Shown here piece after piece: positions 1-7,403 of a stretch of 64,000 bases of DNA. Numbering within the stretch: position 1 is the stretch's first letter; every line of letters begins with the position of its first letter. The notes beneath the pieces were generated by a model, which did not search any database, had not been told where the DNA came from, and saw only the letters and a program-made list of their open reading frames with translations. The DNA comes from JBJXHN01 sp046233135 (GTDB lineage Bacteria; Pseudomonadota; Alphaproteobacteria; Rhodospirillales; Rhodospirillaceae): positions 1 through 64,000 of the forward strand of contig JBJXHN010000011.1 in NCBI GenBank assembly GCA_046233135.1, written 5' to 3'. The position numbers and the translations under genes were made by a program.

Positions 1-50
1 CAGACACGATGACACCCCAACAGCGCCGACGCCCACCAGATCCCTTTTAT

Positions 51-127
<77 letters not shown>

Positions 128-133
128 AGATCA

Positions 134-165
134 GCCCGCTAGGCCAAAAGCTTAGCGGGCCTTTT
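134..165 (+). terminator. intrinsic terminator of the tRNA
   Basis: An 8-bp stem (GCCCGCTA/TAGCGGGC) is followed by CTTTT six bases after the mature tRNA end. This is a Rho-independent terminator for the tRNA transcript. Confidence 0.75.
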
Positions 166-196
166 CGTGTTTGGCCCGAGCCACCCCGTATCCGCC

Positions 197-217
197 AGCT
201 ACCAAATAGCTACCAAA
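197..217. repeat. tandem 10-bp repeat AGCTACCAAA
   Basis: Two copies of AGCTACCAAA lie 11 bases apart, just downstream of the tRNA terminator. Short direct repeats one helical turn apart next to a tRNA resemble recombinase arm sites or operator pairs. With no integrase gene in view, the function is unproven. Confidence 0.4.
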
Positions 218-280
218 CGGAAGCGCATTTCGGCGTAGCCACAGACCCATTTCCAGGTGGCCGTCGCGGGATTCCATGGG

Positions 281-1171
281 CTACGGCATGCAACATTTCT
301 TGAACTTCTTGCCGCTGCCACAAGGGCAGGGATCATTTCGCCCGACGCTCCTGAGGGGATTGGTATGGGGGCTCTCCCGGGACTCCCATTCTTCCCCCCT
401 AGGTTGGCGACGCCGCTTTTCCTGATCCTTCTTGTACTGATCAGAGAAGCAGTACCAGGAAGACAGCTCCTCGATGGTGTCGCCGAAGAGGGTGTAGTCA
501 TCGGATGTGTGGAGCAGCCCGGATTGTCCTCGACCCTGTTCCAGATGGCGCTCGAAGCTCTGGTAACCGATCCACTGGGGATCGATGAACCGCCGGTCGA
601 AGGCCTTCTTCACCAGGGAGCGCAGGTCATCCAGGCCAAGCAGGGCGATGGCCTCCTGCCAGCCGTGCCAGACAAAACATTCGGCCTGAGGCTCCAGATT
701 CATGAATGCGTTGGTCAGGAAGCGCGCGGCGATCTTCCGATCCAATTCACCACGCGCCACGACCATGGCCAGGGCTTCACACATGCGGGATCGGACGTAT
801 TCGTCGGCGTTCCTGTCGAGAATGATGTCGAAAAGGGGCTGGGGATCGCCGTCGAAAACGGCGGCCATGACCCGGTGCGTCGTGGTGGTTGTGCCATCGC
901 CGAACAGATCATCGACATCCTCGGGTGGGCAGCGCAGCAGCCGCGCGAGGAGGCCATAAGCCGATTTTTCCCGCCACTCTCCCAAAAGATGGAAGATGAA
1001 GAAGAGGGGCGTCTTGCCTCCGCGCTTCTCGCTCGGTGTGTCCAGGTAATCCTGGATCGCCTGCAGGAAGACTGGCGCCAACACGTCCCGATGCGCGGAT
1101 GCCTCCTTGAGGGCCTTTTTCGGAAGCCCGTCGGCATGTGCCAGTTCGTGAAGAAGAGCGTCGGTATCCAT
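281..1171 (-). CDS. DUF1186 domain protein with C-terminal SEC-C zinc motif
   Basis: A 296-residue protein. Most of it is the alpha-helical DUF1186 region (MDTDALLHELAHADGLPK onward), whose function is unknown. It ends with a textbook SEC-C motif, RNDPCPCGSGKKFKKCC, in which three cysteines and a final Cys bind zinc; in SecA this motif contacts SecB and the ribosome. The frame stays open further upstream, but I take the ATG at 1171 because family members begin with this helix. No good Shine-Dalgarno is visible there, so the start is tentative. It is transcribed toward the tRNA and is probably a chromosomal gene flanking the ICE. Confidence 0.8.
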   Translation of the reverse strand: MDTDALLHELAHADGLPKKALKEASAHRDVLAPVFLQAIQDYLDTPSEKRGGKTPLFFIFHLLGEWREKSAYGLLARLLRCPPEDVDDLFGDGTTTTTHRVMAAVFDGDPQPLFDIILDRNADEYVRSRMCEALAMVVARGELDRKIAARFLTNAFMNLEPQAECFVWHGWQEAIALLGLDDLRSLVKKAFDRRFIDPQWIGYQSFERHLEQGRGQSGLLHTSDDYTLFGDTIEELSSWYCFSDQYKKDQEKRRRQPRGEEWESRESPHTNPLRSVGRNDPCPCGSGKKFKKCCMP

Positions 1172-1531
1172 GAGAAGGGTGATACCAAATCGCCCCGCGC
1201 TCGTCACGATGGTTTCGGACCGGTTCGGCTTGACGGAGTGTGGATGCCAAGACAGCCCAGAGTTCCTCAATGGGACAGCTTCTTCCTCCAGGTATCCCTT
1301 TTTCTTTTCATTCAAAGAGGATAAGTTCCATTTGCGGTCTGTAAATCCGGATCGTGGGGCGTCAGAACCCCAGAAGCAATGCATTCGGCCATTCGTGGCC
1401 GGGTGGCCATGTCGCATGTCCAAGGCGCAAGCCTAAAGGGCATGGCGCCTGTGTGCATTGCTCCAGGTTCTGAACACCCGGCTTCTATGGTCGGGCAGCC
1501 CCTAAACCCTCAAAAGGAAAGGGGCAGTTAC

Positions 1532-1972
1532 ATGGCCATTAGAAGCAGCAGGCGCTGTACGCAAATTGATGCCGCAATCGGACAGCGGATCCGGACCTTA
1601 CGGCGTGTCCGGGGGGTAACCCAAAAGGCATTGGGAGAAACCCTCGGCGTATCCTGCCAGCAGGTCCAGAAGTACGAACGAGGCATGAATACCCTCGGAC
1701 CCAGTCAGCTGGTCCAGCTCTCCACCTATTTTGATGTGCCGGTCGGTCGCTTCTTCGATGGCATGGAGATCGATCTCGACGGGGGTGTGGTTGCCAAAAC
1801 CGAAACCGAGAATGATCTCAACGAGCGGGTGCTCGAAGTTGCCTTTCGGATGAATGCGGTCTCCGACACCATGGTTCGGGACAGCTTGCTGGATTTGGTG
1901 GGCTCCCTGGCCTCGGCCCTCGCGGAGGGGTTCACTTTGGCCCGGCGGCGAGAGAGCCCACCCGGTCAGTGA
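1532..1972 (+). CDS. XRE-family transcriptional regulator
   Basis: A 146-residue cytoplasmic DNA-binding protein. Residues about 12-70 form a Cro/CI-type HTH (IGQRIRTLRRVRGVTQKALG, then the recognition helix CQQVQKYERG), followed by a 'FFDG' segment typical of the alphaproteobacterial short XRE regulators. The ATG at 1532 is preceded by AAAGGAAAGGGG. The 3' end overlaps the convergent AraC-type gene by 7 bases. Its target is unknown; an ICE or phage-type switch is possible given the position. Confidence 0.88.
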   Translation: MAIRSSRRCTQIDAAIGQRIRTLRRVRGVTQKALGETLGVSCQQVQKYERGMNTLGPSQLVQLSTYFDVPVGRFFDGMEIDLDGGVVAKTETENDLNERVLEVAFRMNAVSDTMVRDSLLDLVGSLASALAEGFTLARRRESPPGQ

Positions 1973-2859
1973 CGTCCGGGATGTCTTCGAAATTCCTCCG
2001 GGCTGACGCCCATGTGTTTCTTGAAGACATAGGCGAAATAGTTGGAGCTGGAGAAACCCAGGTCGTGGGCGATTTCGGTGATGCTCTCTGGGCTGGAGAG
2101 CAGCCGTTCGGCGGCCTTGTGCAACACCCTTTCCTGAACGTAGCGGCAGGGCGATTGGCCGAAGGTCTTTTTGAAGGCACGGCTGAAATGGTACCGCGAC
2201 AGGTCCGCTTCCGCCGCCAGCCTGTCCAGGCTGACGTCTTTTCCCGCGTGGGCTTCGATAAAGGCCAGAACGCGCCGCTGCTGCGCGGTGCCAAGCCCGC
2301 CTTTCGCTTGGATCGGCGGGGCCTGTCTGTCTCCGAAGCTGGCGAGGAGATGGCAGGCCAGGGTGGCGGAGACCCGTTCGGCGCATCGGGTGATGTGATG
2401 CTCCCGGCGGCCGATCTTATCGCACAGCGTGGAACTGAGGTGCCGGACAATCGTGTCGGATATGGCCGCCTGTGGCGAGATCCGGGGAACCGGGCCTTCG
2501 AAGAACTCCCGGGCCATTTTGGCGAGGAAGGCCGGTGTAAAGGTGATCACGCCCGCAGTTTGCGTGCCTGTCCAGTGGAGTTTCACCGGCGTCATCGGGG
2601 GCAAGACATGGAATTGCCCGGCTTCGACCCGGTGGCGGAAGGGAACCTGATCGTCCCGCCCCTGCCAATCCAGATCGAACGGGGCGTCCGTGTGAACGAC
2701 CAGGGCCAGATGGAGCGAGCTGAGCGAGGAGATGGTGTCCGGTGGTGGATGAAAGCGGTATCGACCAACCGTGACTCCGTCAATAATCATGCGGTCCAGC
2801 AGGGTGACAACGGGCGTCCGCGTCACCACCGCGAAGTCGAGCAAAGTTGTTCTTGTCAT
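1966..2859 (-). CDS. AraC-family transcriptional regulator
   Basis: A 297-residue protein with an N-terminal cupin-like sensor region (about 30-170) and a C-terminal double HTH (about 195-290). The first helix set includes SLDRLAAEADLSRYHFSRAF and the second ITEIAHDLGFSSSNYFAYVF, with the family signature G.SP.E.RR at the end. The start has GAGG seven bases upstream. It converges on the XRE gene with a 7-base overlap. It is transcribed away from the inverted-repeat array at 2976-3006, which lies about 120 bases upstream and could be its operator. The ligand cannot be told from sequence. Confidence 0.9.
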   Translation of the reverse strand: MTRTTLLDFAVVTRTPVVTLLDRMIIDGVTVGRYRFHPPPDTISSLSSLHLALVVHTDAPFDLDWQGRDDQVPFRHRVEAGQFHVLPPMTPVKLHWTGTQTAGVITFTPAFLAKMAREFFEGPVPRISPQAAISDTIVRHLSSTLCDKIGRREHHITRCAERVSATLACHLLASFGDRQAPPIQAKGGLGTAQQRRVLAFIEAHAGKDVSLDRLAAEADLSRYHFSRAFKKTFGQSPCRYVQERVLHKAAERLLSSPESITEIAHDLGFSSSNYFAYVFKKHMGVSPEEFRRHPGRH

Positions 2860-2975
2860 CTTGCGTCCTCACCATCATCAAGTGCGTCCCATGCAATGCC
2901 CGTTTTTGTGGCTTTTCTTGACTGTGATGATTGAAAGTGGTGTGCGCGCAAATTGTGGCGCGTTTTTGGCCGGTT

Positions 2976-3006
2976 GTTTCTGTCATGCAGAAACTATAGT
3001 TTCTGC
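2976..3006. promoter_or_regulatory. three-half-site GTTTCTG operator array
   Basis: Half-sites GTTTCTG (2976-2982), CAGAAAC (2988-2994) and GTTTCTG (2999-3005) alternate in orientation. Their starts are 12 and 11 bases apart, close to one helical turn. The last two form a perfect 20-bp palindrome at 2987-3006. The array lies between the divergent AraC gene and the DUF6499/DUF2285 gene. It looks like an operator for a dimeric repressor binding two overlapping sites; which protein binds is unknown. Confidence 0.6.
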
Positions 3007-3181
3007 GATATTCTCCGTATTGATGTTAAGGGCAATCATTCGGGGATCGCGGCAATTCCTCGAAAGCGCAGCAAGGGCGAATCAGTCGACACTCTTCGGT
3101 AGCGTGGCGCCTTTGACTGTCCGTCATAAGCGGAAGGGGGCGTCCTCCGCATTTCCCTCTCTGTGATAGAGGACCATTGCC

Positions 3182-4007
3182 ATGGGCTCGGAAGAGAACG
3201 CGCCCGGCATTGGGGGGCATGCCGATTGGCGAGATGACCACCACTATGCCGCCCTGGCTCGCCTGGATCGGGCGACCTGGGCACGGGTCTGGTTCGAACG
3301 GGATCCCAACGCCGTCGTGGAAGAGGCGGTCGGGTATCCCCGGCGGGGACGGCTTCCCCGCGTGGTCCAGGGTGGAGCCAGGGACCATTGGGCGGCCACC
3401 TTTCATCCCGGAACCGGGAAAGACGACCCGGGACATGCTGTGGCATCCCGAGGTCAATCCCCTTGTCCTCGCCGTGGAGGCGGTCCCCGGAGAGGTGACC
3501 GACCCGGGCACCTTCGACCTCCGCGACGTCTTCGCCCTGACCACCGTCCTTCGCGCCGAAGGCGTGGAGCACGTCCTGTTCTCCGATGGAACGCGCACCC
3601 TGCAAGTGGTGGTCACCTCGGGAACCCTGCTCGACGGGCCGGTCAGTCTTCGCATTCCCCTCCGCGGATTTTTGCATCTGGGCGCGAAGATCGATGCCCT
3701 GGCGCGGCTCCATGCCTTGGGGCGCACCGGGCGTCTTCCCCCGAGCCTCTATCCCGCCGCCCGAAGGGCGCGGCGCTGGATCGAGATGGTTCGGGCCTGG
3801 GATGGGGAAATGGCCGGGGCAAGCCGCCGGGAGATCGCGGAGGTGGTGTTTGGGGAAGGCGTGATCCGGGACCGGTGGGAGGACGGCTATCGGGCGCGCA
3901 CCCAGCGGCTGATCCGGGCGGCCCGGTCCATGGTCCAGGGCGGTTACCTGAGCCTGTTGGGACACGAGCCAGAGGGGGGAGGGAAGGGGCGGTCCCCGCC
4001 GAAGTGA
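3182..4007 (+). pseudogene. DUF6499-DUF2285 protein, broken by a frameshift
   Basis: The 5' part (from ATG 3182) encodes a DUF6499-like N-terminus (DWRDDHHYAALARLDRATWA). The 3' part, in a different frame, encodes the DUF2285 domain (RDMLWHPEVNPLVL through VQGGYLSLLGH) and ends at 4007. In intact relatives these two domains form one small protein near ICE/plasmid partition genes, often annotated as transcriptional-regulator-like. The change of frame equals one extra base and must fall around 3400-3425, within CATCCCGGAACCGGGAAA. Neither frame alone gives a whole protein. It could be a true mutation, a sequencing error in a homopolymer, or programmed frameshifting; a mutation or sequencing error is more likely. 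Confidence 0.7.
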
Positions 4008-4044
4008 AAGAGAGGGCGGGGGAAACGCGAAAAGGAGACCGGCC

Positions 4045-4551
4045 ATGTTCGCCCCTACCCGTATAACCGCCGTCATCGGCGTCCTGTTCTTCGTCCTCCT
4101 TGCCTTCTGGCCCGCCCTGGACAAGGAACACAAGGGTCCCGCCAGGGTCATCGACGCCGACACCCTGGAGATCGCGGGGGAACGCCACCGCCTCTATGGC
4201 GTCGACGCCGTTGAAAAGGACCAAACCTGCACGAGGAAGGACGGAACAATGTGGCCCTGCGGCCAGGCGGCGGTGGCGGCCCTGACCGCCTTCCTGGAGG
4301 GCCGCACCGTCAACTGTGACGTCTGGCAGGGGGACACCCGGGATGTCCATGGTCGGTTCATTTCCGTCTGCTACAGCGGCGCTGATGACCTGGCCACCTG
4401 GGTCGCCCGTGAGGGCTGGGCCGTGGCGGATCCGAACGCCAACCGGCTCTACAACTACACCAGCGACGCCCGTATGGCGAAATTCCTGCGCAAGGGCATC
4501 TGGACCGGGAGCTTCGATCCTCCGGCCGTCTGGCGGGAGGCCCACGGGTAG
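4045..4551 (+). CDS. thermonuclease-family (SNase-like) protein, membrane-anchored or exported
   Basis: A 168-residue protein. Residues about 7-26 are a hydrophobic N-terminal segment, followed by an SNase-like fold: RVIDADTLEI, RLYGVDAVEKDQ and a C-terminal LATWVAREGWAVAD. The D..T and R.yGvD motifs match staphylococcal nuclease family members that hydrolyse nucleic acid 5' phosphodiesters. Such genes are common in conjugative elements. Start ATG 4045 has AAAAGGAG upstream. It probably acts in the periplasm. It sits 79 bases before the ParB-like gene, with the repeated leader at 4552 between them. Confidence 0.85.
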   Translation: MFAPTRITAVIGVLFFVLLAFWPALDKEHKGPARVIDADTLEIAGERHRLYGVDAVEKDQTCTRKDGTMWPCGQAAVAALTAFLEGRTVNCDVWQGDTRDVHGRFISVCYSGADDLATWVAREGWAVADPNANRLYNYTSDARMAKFLRKGIWTGSFDPPAVWREAHG

Positions 4552-4600
4552 AGGAAGAGGGGGGGCGGACCCCCGTGACGCGGAAGAAGGGGAGAGAGAG
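4552..4600 (+). repeat. conserved leader element, copy A
   Basis: AGAGGAAGAGGGGG begins at 4552 and GGGGAGAGAGAG at 4589, exactly 37 bases apart. Both blocks recur with the same spacing at 7310 and 7347. Copy A ends 30 bases before the ParB-like start codon. A shared regulatory leader or a duplicated untranslated region is the simplest reading. Confidence 0.5.
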
Positions 4601-4630
4601 GCTTTCCCCGCCCCGTCACGGAGAACCGAC

Positions 4631-6598
4631 ATGGCACGGAGCCCCAAGATCACCCTCTCCCGGGCCCGGGACATCCCCTTCGACAAGCTGGTGCCCAGTG
4701 AGCGCAACGTCCGCCGGGTGCGGGCGGGCGTCTCCATCGAGACCCTGGCCGAGGACATCGCCCGACGCACCCTCCTGCAGGGACTGAGCGTCCGCCCCAT
4801 CCCAGACCGCGAGGGCTTTTTCGAGGTCCAGGCCGGAGGGCGCCGTTACCGGGCCCTGGAAATGCTGGTCAAACAGCGGCGGCTGACCAAAGTCGCCCCC
4901 ATTCCCTGTATCGTCCGGGAGGAGGGACTGGTGGAGGAAGACAGCCTCGCGGAAAACACCCAGCGGGTGGCCCTGCACCCCCTCGACCAGTTCCGGGCCT
5001 TCCAGGCCCTGGTGGACCAGGGGCTGGGCGAGGAGGAAATCGCCGCCCGCTTCTTCGTCACGCCGACGGTGGTGCGCCAGCGTCTGAAGCTGGCCTCCGT
5101 CTCTCCCAAGCTGCTGGACTTCTACGCCGAGGACAAGATGTCCCTGGAGCAACTCATGGCCTTCACCCTGGTGGACGACCACGTCCGCCAGGAAGAGGCC
5201 TGGGAGACGGTCCAGGGCGGCTATAACCGGGAACCCTATACCCTGCGCCGCTTGCTCACCGGAAATGCCATCCGTGCTTCGGACAAGCGAGCCCGGTTCA
5301 TCGGCACAGAGGCCTATGAGGCCGCCGGAGGCGTGGTCCTGCGGGATCTGTTCGACCAACACGAGGACGGCTGGTTCCAGGACCCGGTATTGCTGGAACG
5401 GCTGGTTTCCGACAAGCTCGCCGCCGAGGCGGAAACCGTGAAGGCCGAGGGTTGGACATGGGTGCGGGCCGTGCCCGATCTGCCCTATGGCTTCGCCGCC
5501 GGGCATCGCCGGTTGACGGGGGAGGTGAAGCCGCTCTCCCCGGAGGTACTAGCCCGTCGGGATGCCCTCCGCGTCGAGCGGGACGAGATCGAGGCCCGCT
5601 ACGCCGAGAGCGGCGAGCCCCTGCCCGATGACATTGATCGCCGCATCGGGGAAATCCAGGCGGAACTGGAATTCATCGAGGACCAGCCGGTCCTTTACGC
5701 GCCCGAGGACGTCGCTCGGGCGGGTGTCTTCCTGGGGATCGATCCCGAAGGCGGGCTCCGGATCGAGCGCGGTTACGTCCGTCCCGAGGACGAGGAGGTC
5801 GCTGAAGCGGAAATCGGGAGCGAGGCGGATCATCCGATGACCGGGTCCGAGACCTCCGGTCCGGTGGAGGCGTCAGCGGACGAGCCCGAGGAGGAGGGCA
5901 TCAAACCCCTCTCAGAGCGGTTGATCATGGAACTGACGGCCCATCGCACCCTGGCCCTGCGGGACGCCCTGGCCGAGGATCCGGACATGGCCCTGATCGC
6001 CGTGCTCCACGCCATGGCCCACCAGGCCTTCTACCGCTACGCCACGGAAAGCTGCCTGGAAATCGCCTGGAAGAGCACGGGCTTCTCCGTCCAGGGATCG
6101 GGCTTGAGCGACAGCCCCTCTGTTCGGACCATCGAGGCGCGCCACGCCAACTGGGAACGTCAGCTTCCGTCGGAACCGGACATGCTCTGGGCGTTCCTCT
6201 GCGACATGGACCACGATAGCCGCATGGCGCTCTTCGCCCATTGCGCCGCCCTGACCGTGAACGCGGTCCACGAACCCTGGAACAAGGCGCCAGGGCGGCG
6301 GCGGCACGCCGACCAACTGGCCTGCGCCCTGTCCCTGGACATGACCGCCGCTGGATGGCGGCCCACCGTGGACAGCTACCTGGGCCGCGTGCCCAAGGCC
6401 CGGATCCTGGAAGCGGTGACCGAGGCCAAGGGCGAGGCCTCGGCCCAGCTGATCGACCACCTCAAGAAGTCCGACATGGCCGAACAGGCGGAACGCCTCC
6501 TGGTCGACACAGACTGGCTGCCCGAACCCCTGCGCACGCCGGGGCTCGAACCGGAGGGCGACGCCCTTCCGGCTTTCCTCACCGACGCCGCCGAGTAG
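4631..6598 (+). CDS. ParB/Spo0J-family DNA-binding protein
   Basis: A 655-residue protein. Residues about 15-110 are a ParB N-terminal domain: IPFDKLVPSERNVRR, then an EVQAGGRRYRALEML box equivalent to the G.RR.RA CTP-binding motif. An HTH region follows (LGEEEIAARFFVTPTVVRQRLKLA). The remainder is long, acidic in the middle (about 395-430) and of unknown function. It is twice the size of chromosomal ParB and typical of ICE/plasmid ParB-like proteins. No ParA gene is adjacent, so it may act in DNA processing or regulation rather than classical partition. A terminator follows at 6625. Confidence 0.88.
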   Translation: MARSPKITLSRARDIPFDKLVPSERNVRRVRAGVSIETLAEDIARRTLLQGLSVRPIPDREGFFEVQAGGRRYRALEMLVKQRRLTKVAPIPCIVREEGLVEEDSLAENTQRVALHPLDQFRAFQALVDQGLGEEEIAARFFVTPTVVRQRLKLASVSPKLLDFYAEDKMSLEQLMAFTLVDDHVRQEEAWETVQGGYNREPYTLRRLLTGNAIRASDKRARFIGTEAYEAAGGVVLRDLFDQHEDGWFQDPVLLERLVSDKLAAEAETVKAEGWTWVRAVPDLPYGFAAGHRRLTGEVKPLSPEVLARRDALRVERDEIEARYAESGEPLPDDIDRRIGEIQAELEFIEDQPVLYAPEDVARAGVFLGIDPEGGLRIERGYVRPEDEEVAEAEIGSEADHPMTGSETSGPVEASADEPEEEGIKPLSERLIMELTAHRTLALRDALAEDPDMALIAVLHAMAHQAFYRYATESCLEIAWKSTGFSVQGSGLSDSPSVRTIEARHANWERQLPSEPDMLWAFLCDMDHDSRMALFAHCAALTVNAVHEPWNKAPGRRRHADQLACALSLDMTAAGWRPTVDSYLGRVPKARILEAVTEAKGEASAQLIDHLKKSDMAEQAERLLVDTDWLPEPLRTPGLEPEGDALPAFLTDAAE

Positions 6599-6624
6599 GC
6601 GGTCCGCGTTTCCCCTCCACTCCA

Positions 6625-6649
6625 GGCCCGGCCTCGCGCCGGGCCTTTT
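6625..6649 (+). terminator. intrinsic terminator after the parB-like gene
   Basis: An 8-bp G+C stem (GGCCCGGC/GCCGGGCC) with loop CTCGC is followed by TTTT. It separates the ParB-like gene from the next one. Confidence 0.75.
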
Positions 6650-6668
6650 CCGTTCCGGGAGCACGCCC

Positions 6669-7292
6669 ATGCCCAGGATCCTCCAAACACGGGTCTTCAC
6701 CCTCGACGAACTGTCCGACACCGCCCGGGAAGCGGCCCGAAATTGGTACCGCGAAGGCGGTTTTGACTACGATTGGTGGGATGGCGTTTATGACGACTTT
6801 TGCCGGATCTGCGATCTGATCGGCATCACCTTGAAAACCCGCCCCGTGCCTTTGATGTGCGGGGGCACTCGACGCGATCCCTGTATCTGGTTCCGGGGTT
6901 TTGGGAGCCAGGGGGATGGCGCCGCCTTCGAGGGGCACTACCGGTATGCCCGGGGAAGTGTCGCCAAGATCACGGCCTATGCGCCGAAGGATCTGGATCT
7001 CCAGGATATCGCCCAGCGGCTCGCTGGCATTCAACGCCGGAACTTCTACGCCCTCCAGGCCACAATCGAGGCGCGCGGATCTTCCCATTTGCGCATCGCC
7101 GTCGAGCGGGAGGACGCGGCCCAGACCATCGGTGCCGAAGACGACGTGACCGAGGCCCTCCGGGACCTGGCCCATTGGCTTTACACAAGCCTTGATGCGG
7201 AATACGCCTTCCTGACCTCCGACGAGGCGGTGGACGAAACCATTCTTGCCAACGGCTACACCTTCACCGAGACGGGGGAGCGGTTCGGGTGA
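6669..7292 (+). CDS. conserved ICE/phage protein of unknown function
   Basis: A 207-residue soluble protein beginning LQTRVFTLDELSDTAREAARNWYREG. It continues with DWWDGVYDDFCRICDLIGI and a WFRGFGSQGDGAAFEG block, and ends with LTSDEAVDETILANGYTFTETG. I recognise this as a widespread protein of conjugative elements and phages, often labelled 'antitoxin of a toxin-antitoxin stability system', but I know of no firm function. No toxin-like partner is adjacent. Start ATG 6669 follows the terminator by 20 bases, with GGGAG upstream. Confidence 0.75.
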   Translation: MPRILQTRVFTLDELSDTAREAARNWYREGGFDYDWWDGVYDDFCRICDLIGITLKTRPVPLMCGGTRRDPCIWFRGFGSQGDGAAFEGHYRYARGSVAKITAYAPKDLDLQDIAQRLAGIQRRNFYALQATIEARGSSHLRIAVEREDAAQTIGAEDDVTEALRDLAHWLYTSLDAEYAFLTSDEAVDETILANGYTFTETGERFG

Positions 7293-7309
7293 CGGGTGTG
7301 GGCTCCGGA

Positions 7310-7358
7310 AGAGGAAGAGGGGGTTCCGGGACGGATGAACCAGGACGGGGAGAGAGAG
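7310..7358 (+). repeat. conserved leader element, copy B
   Basis: AGAGGAAGAGGGGG (7310) and GGGGAGAGAGAG (7347) repeat the blocks of the 4552 leader with identical 37-base spacing, while the intervening bases differ. The copy ends 45 bases before the strawberry-notch gene. Constrained spacing with a free interior suggests a protein-binding or RNA-structure element. Confidence 0.5.
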
Positions 7359-7403
7359 CCTCCGGCCGGTTCTGTCCGATCCGCTCTCCCGGAGTACTCC
7401 GCC

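Noticed and set aside
257..1324. Long open frame on the plus strand opposite the SEC-C gene
   Set aside because: It mirrors the G+C-rich codons of the real gene; no recognisable domain, and the minus strand has a clear SEC-C motif.
6669..7292. Toxin-antitoxin pair
   Set aside because: The common annotation says antitoxin, but there is no adjacent small toxin-like gene.
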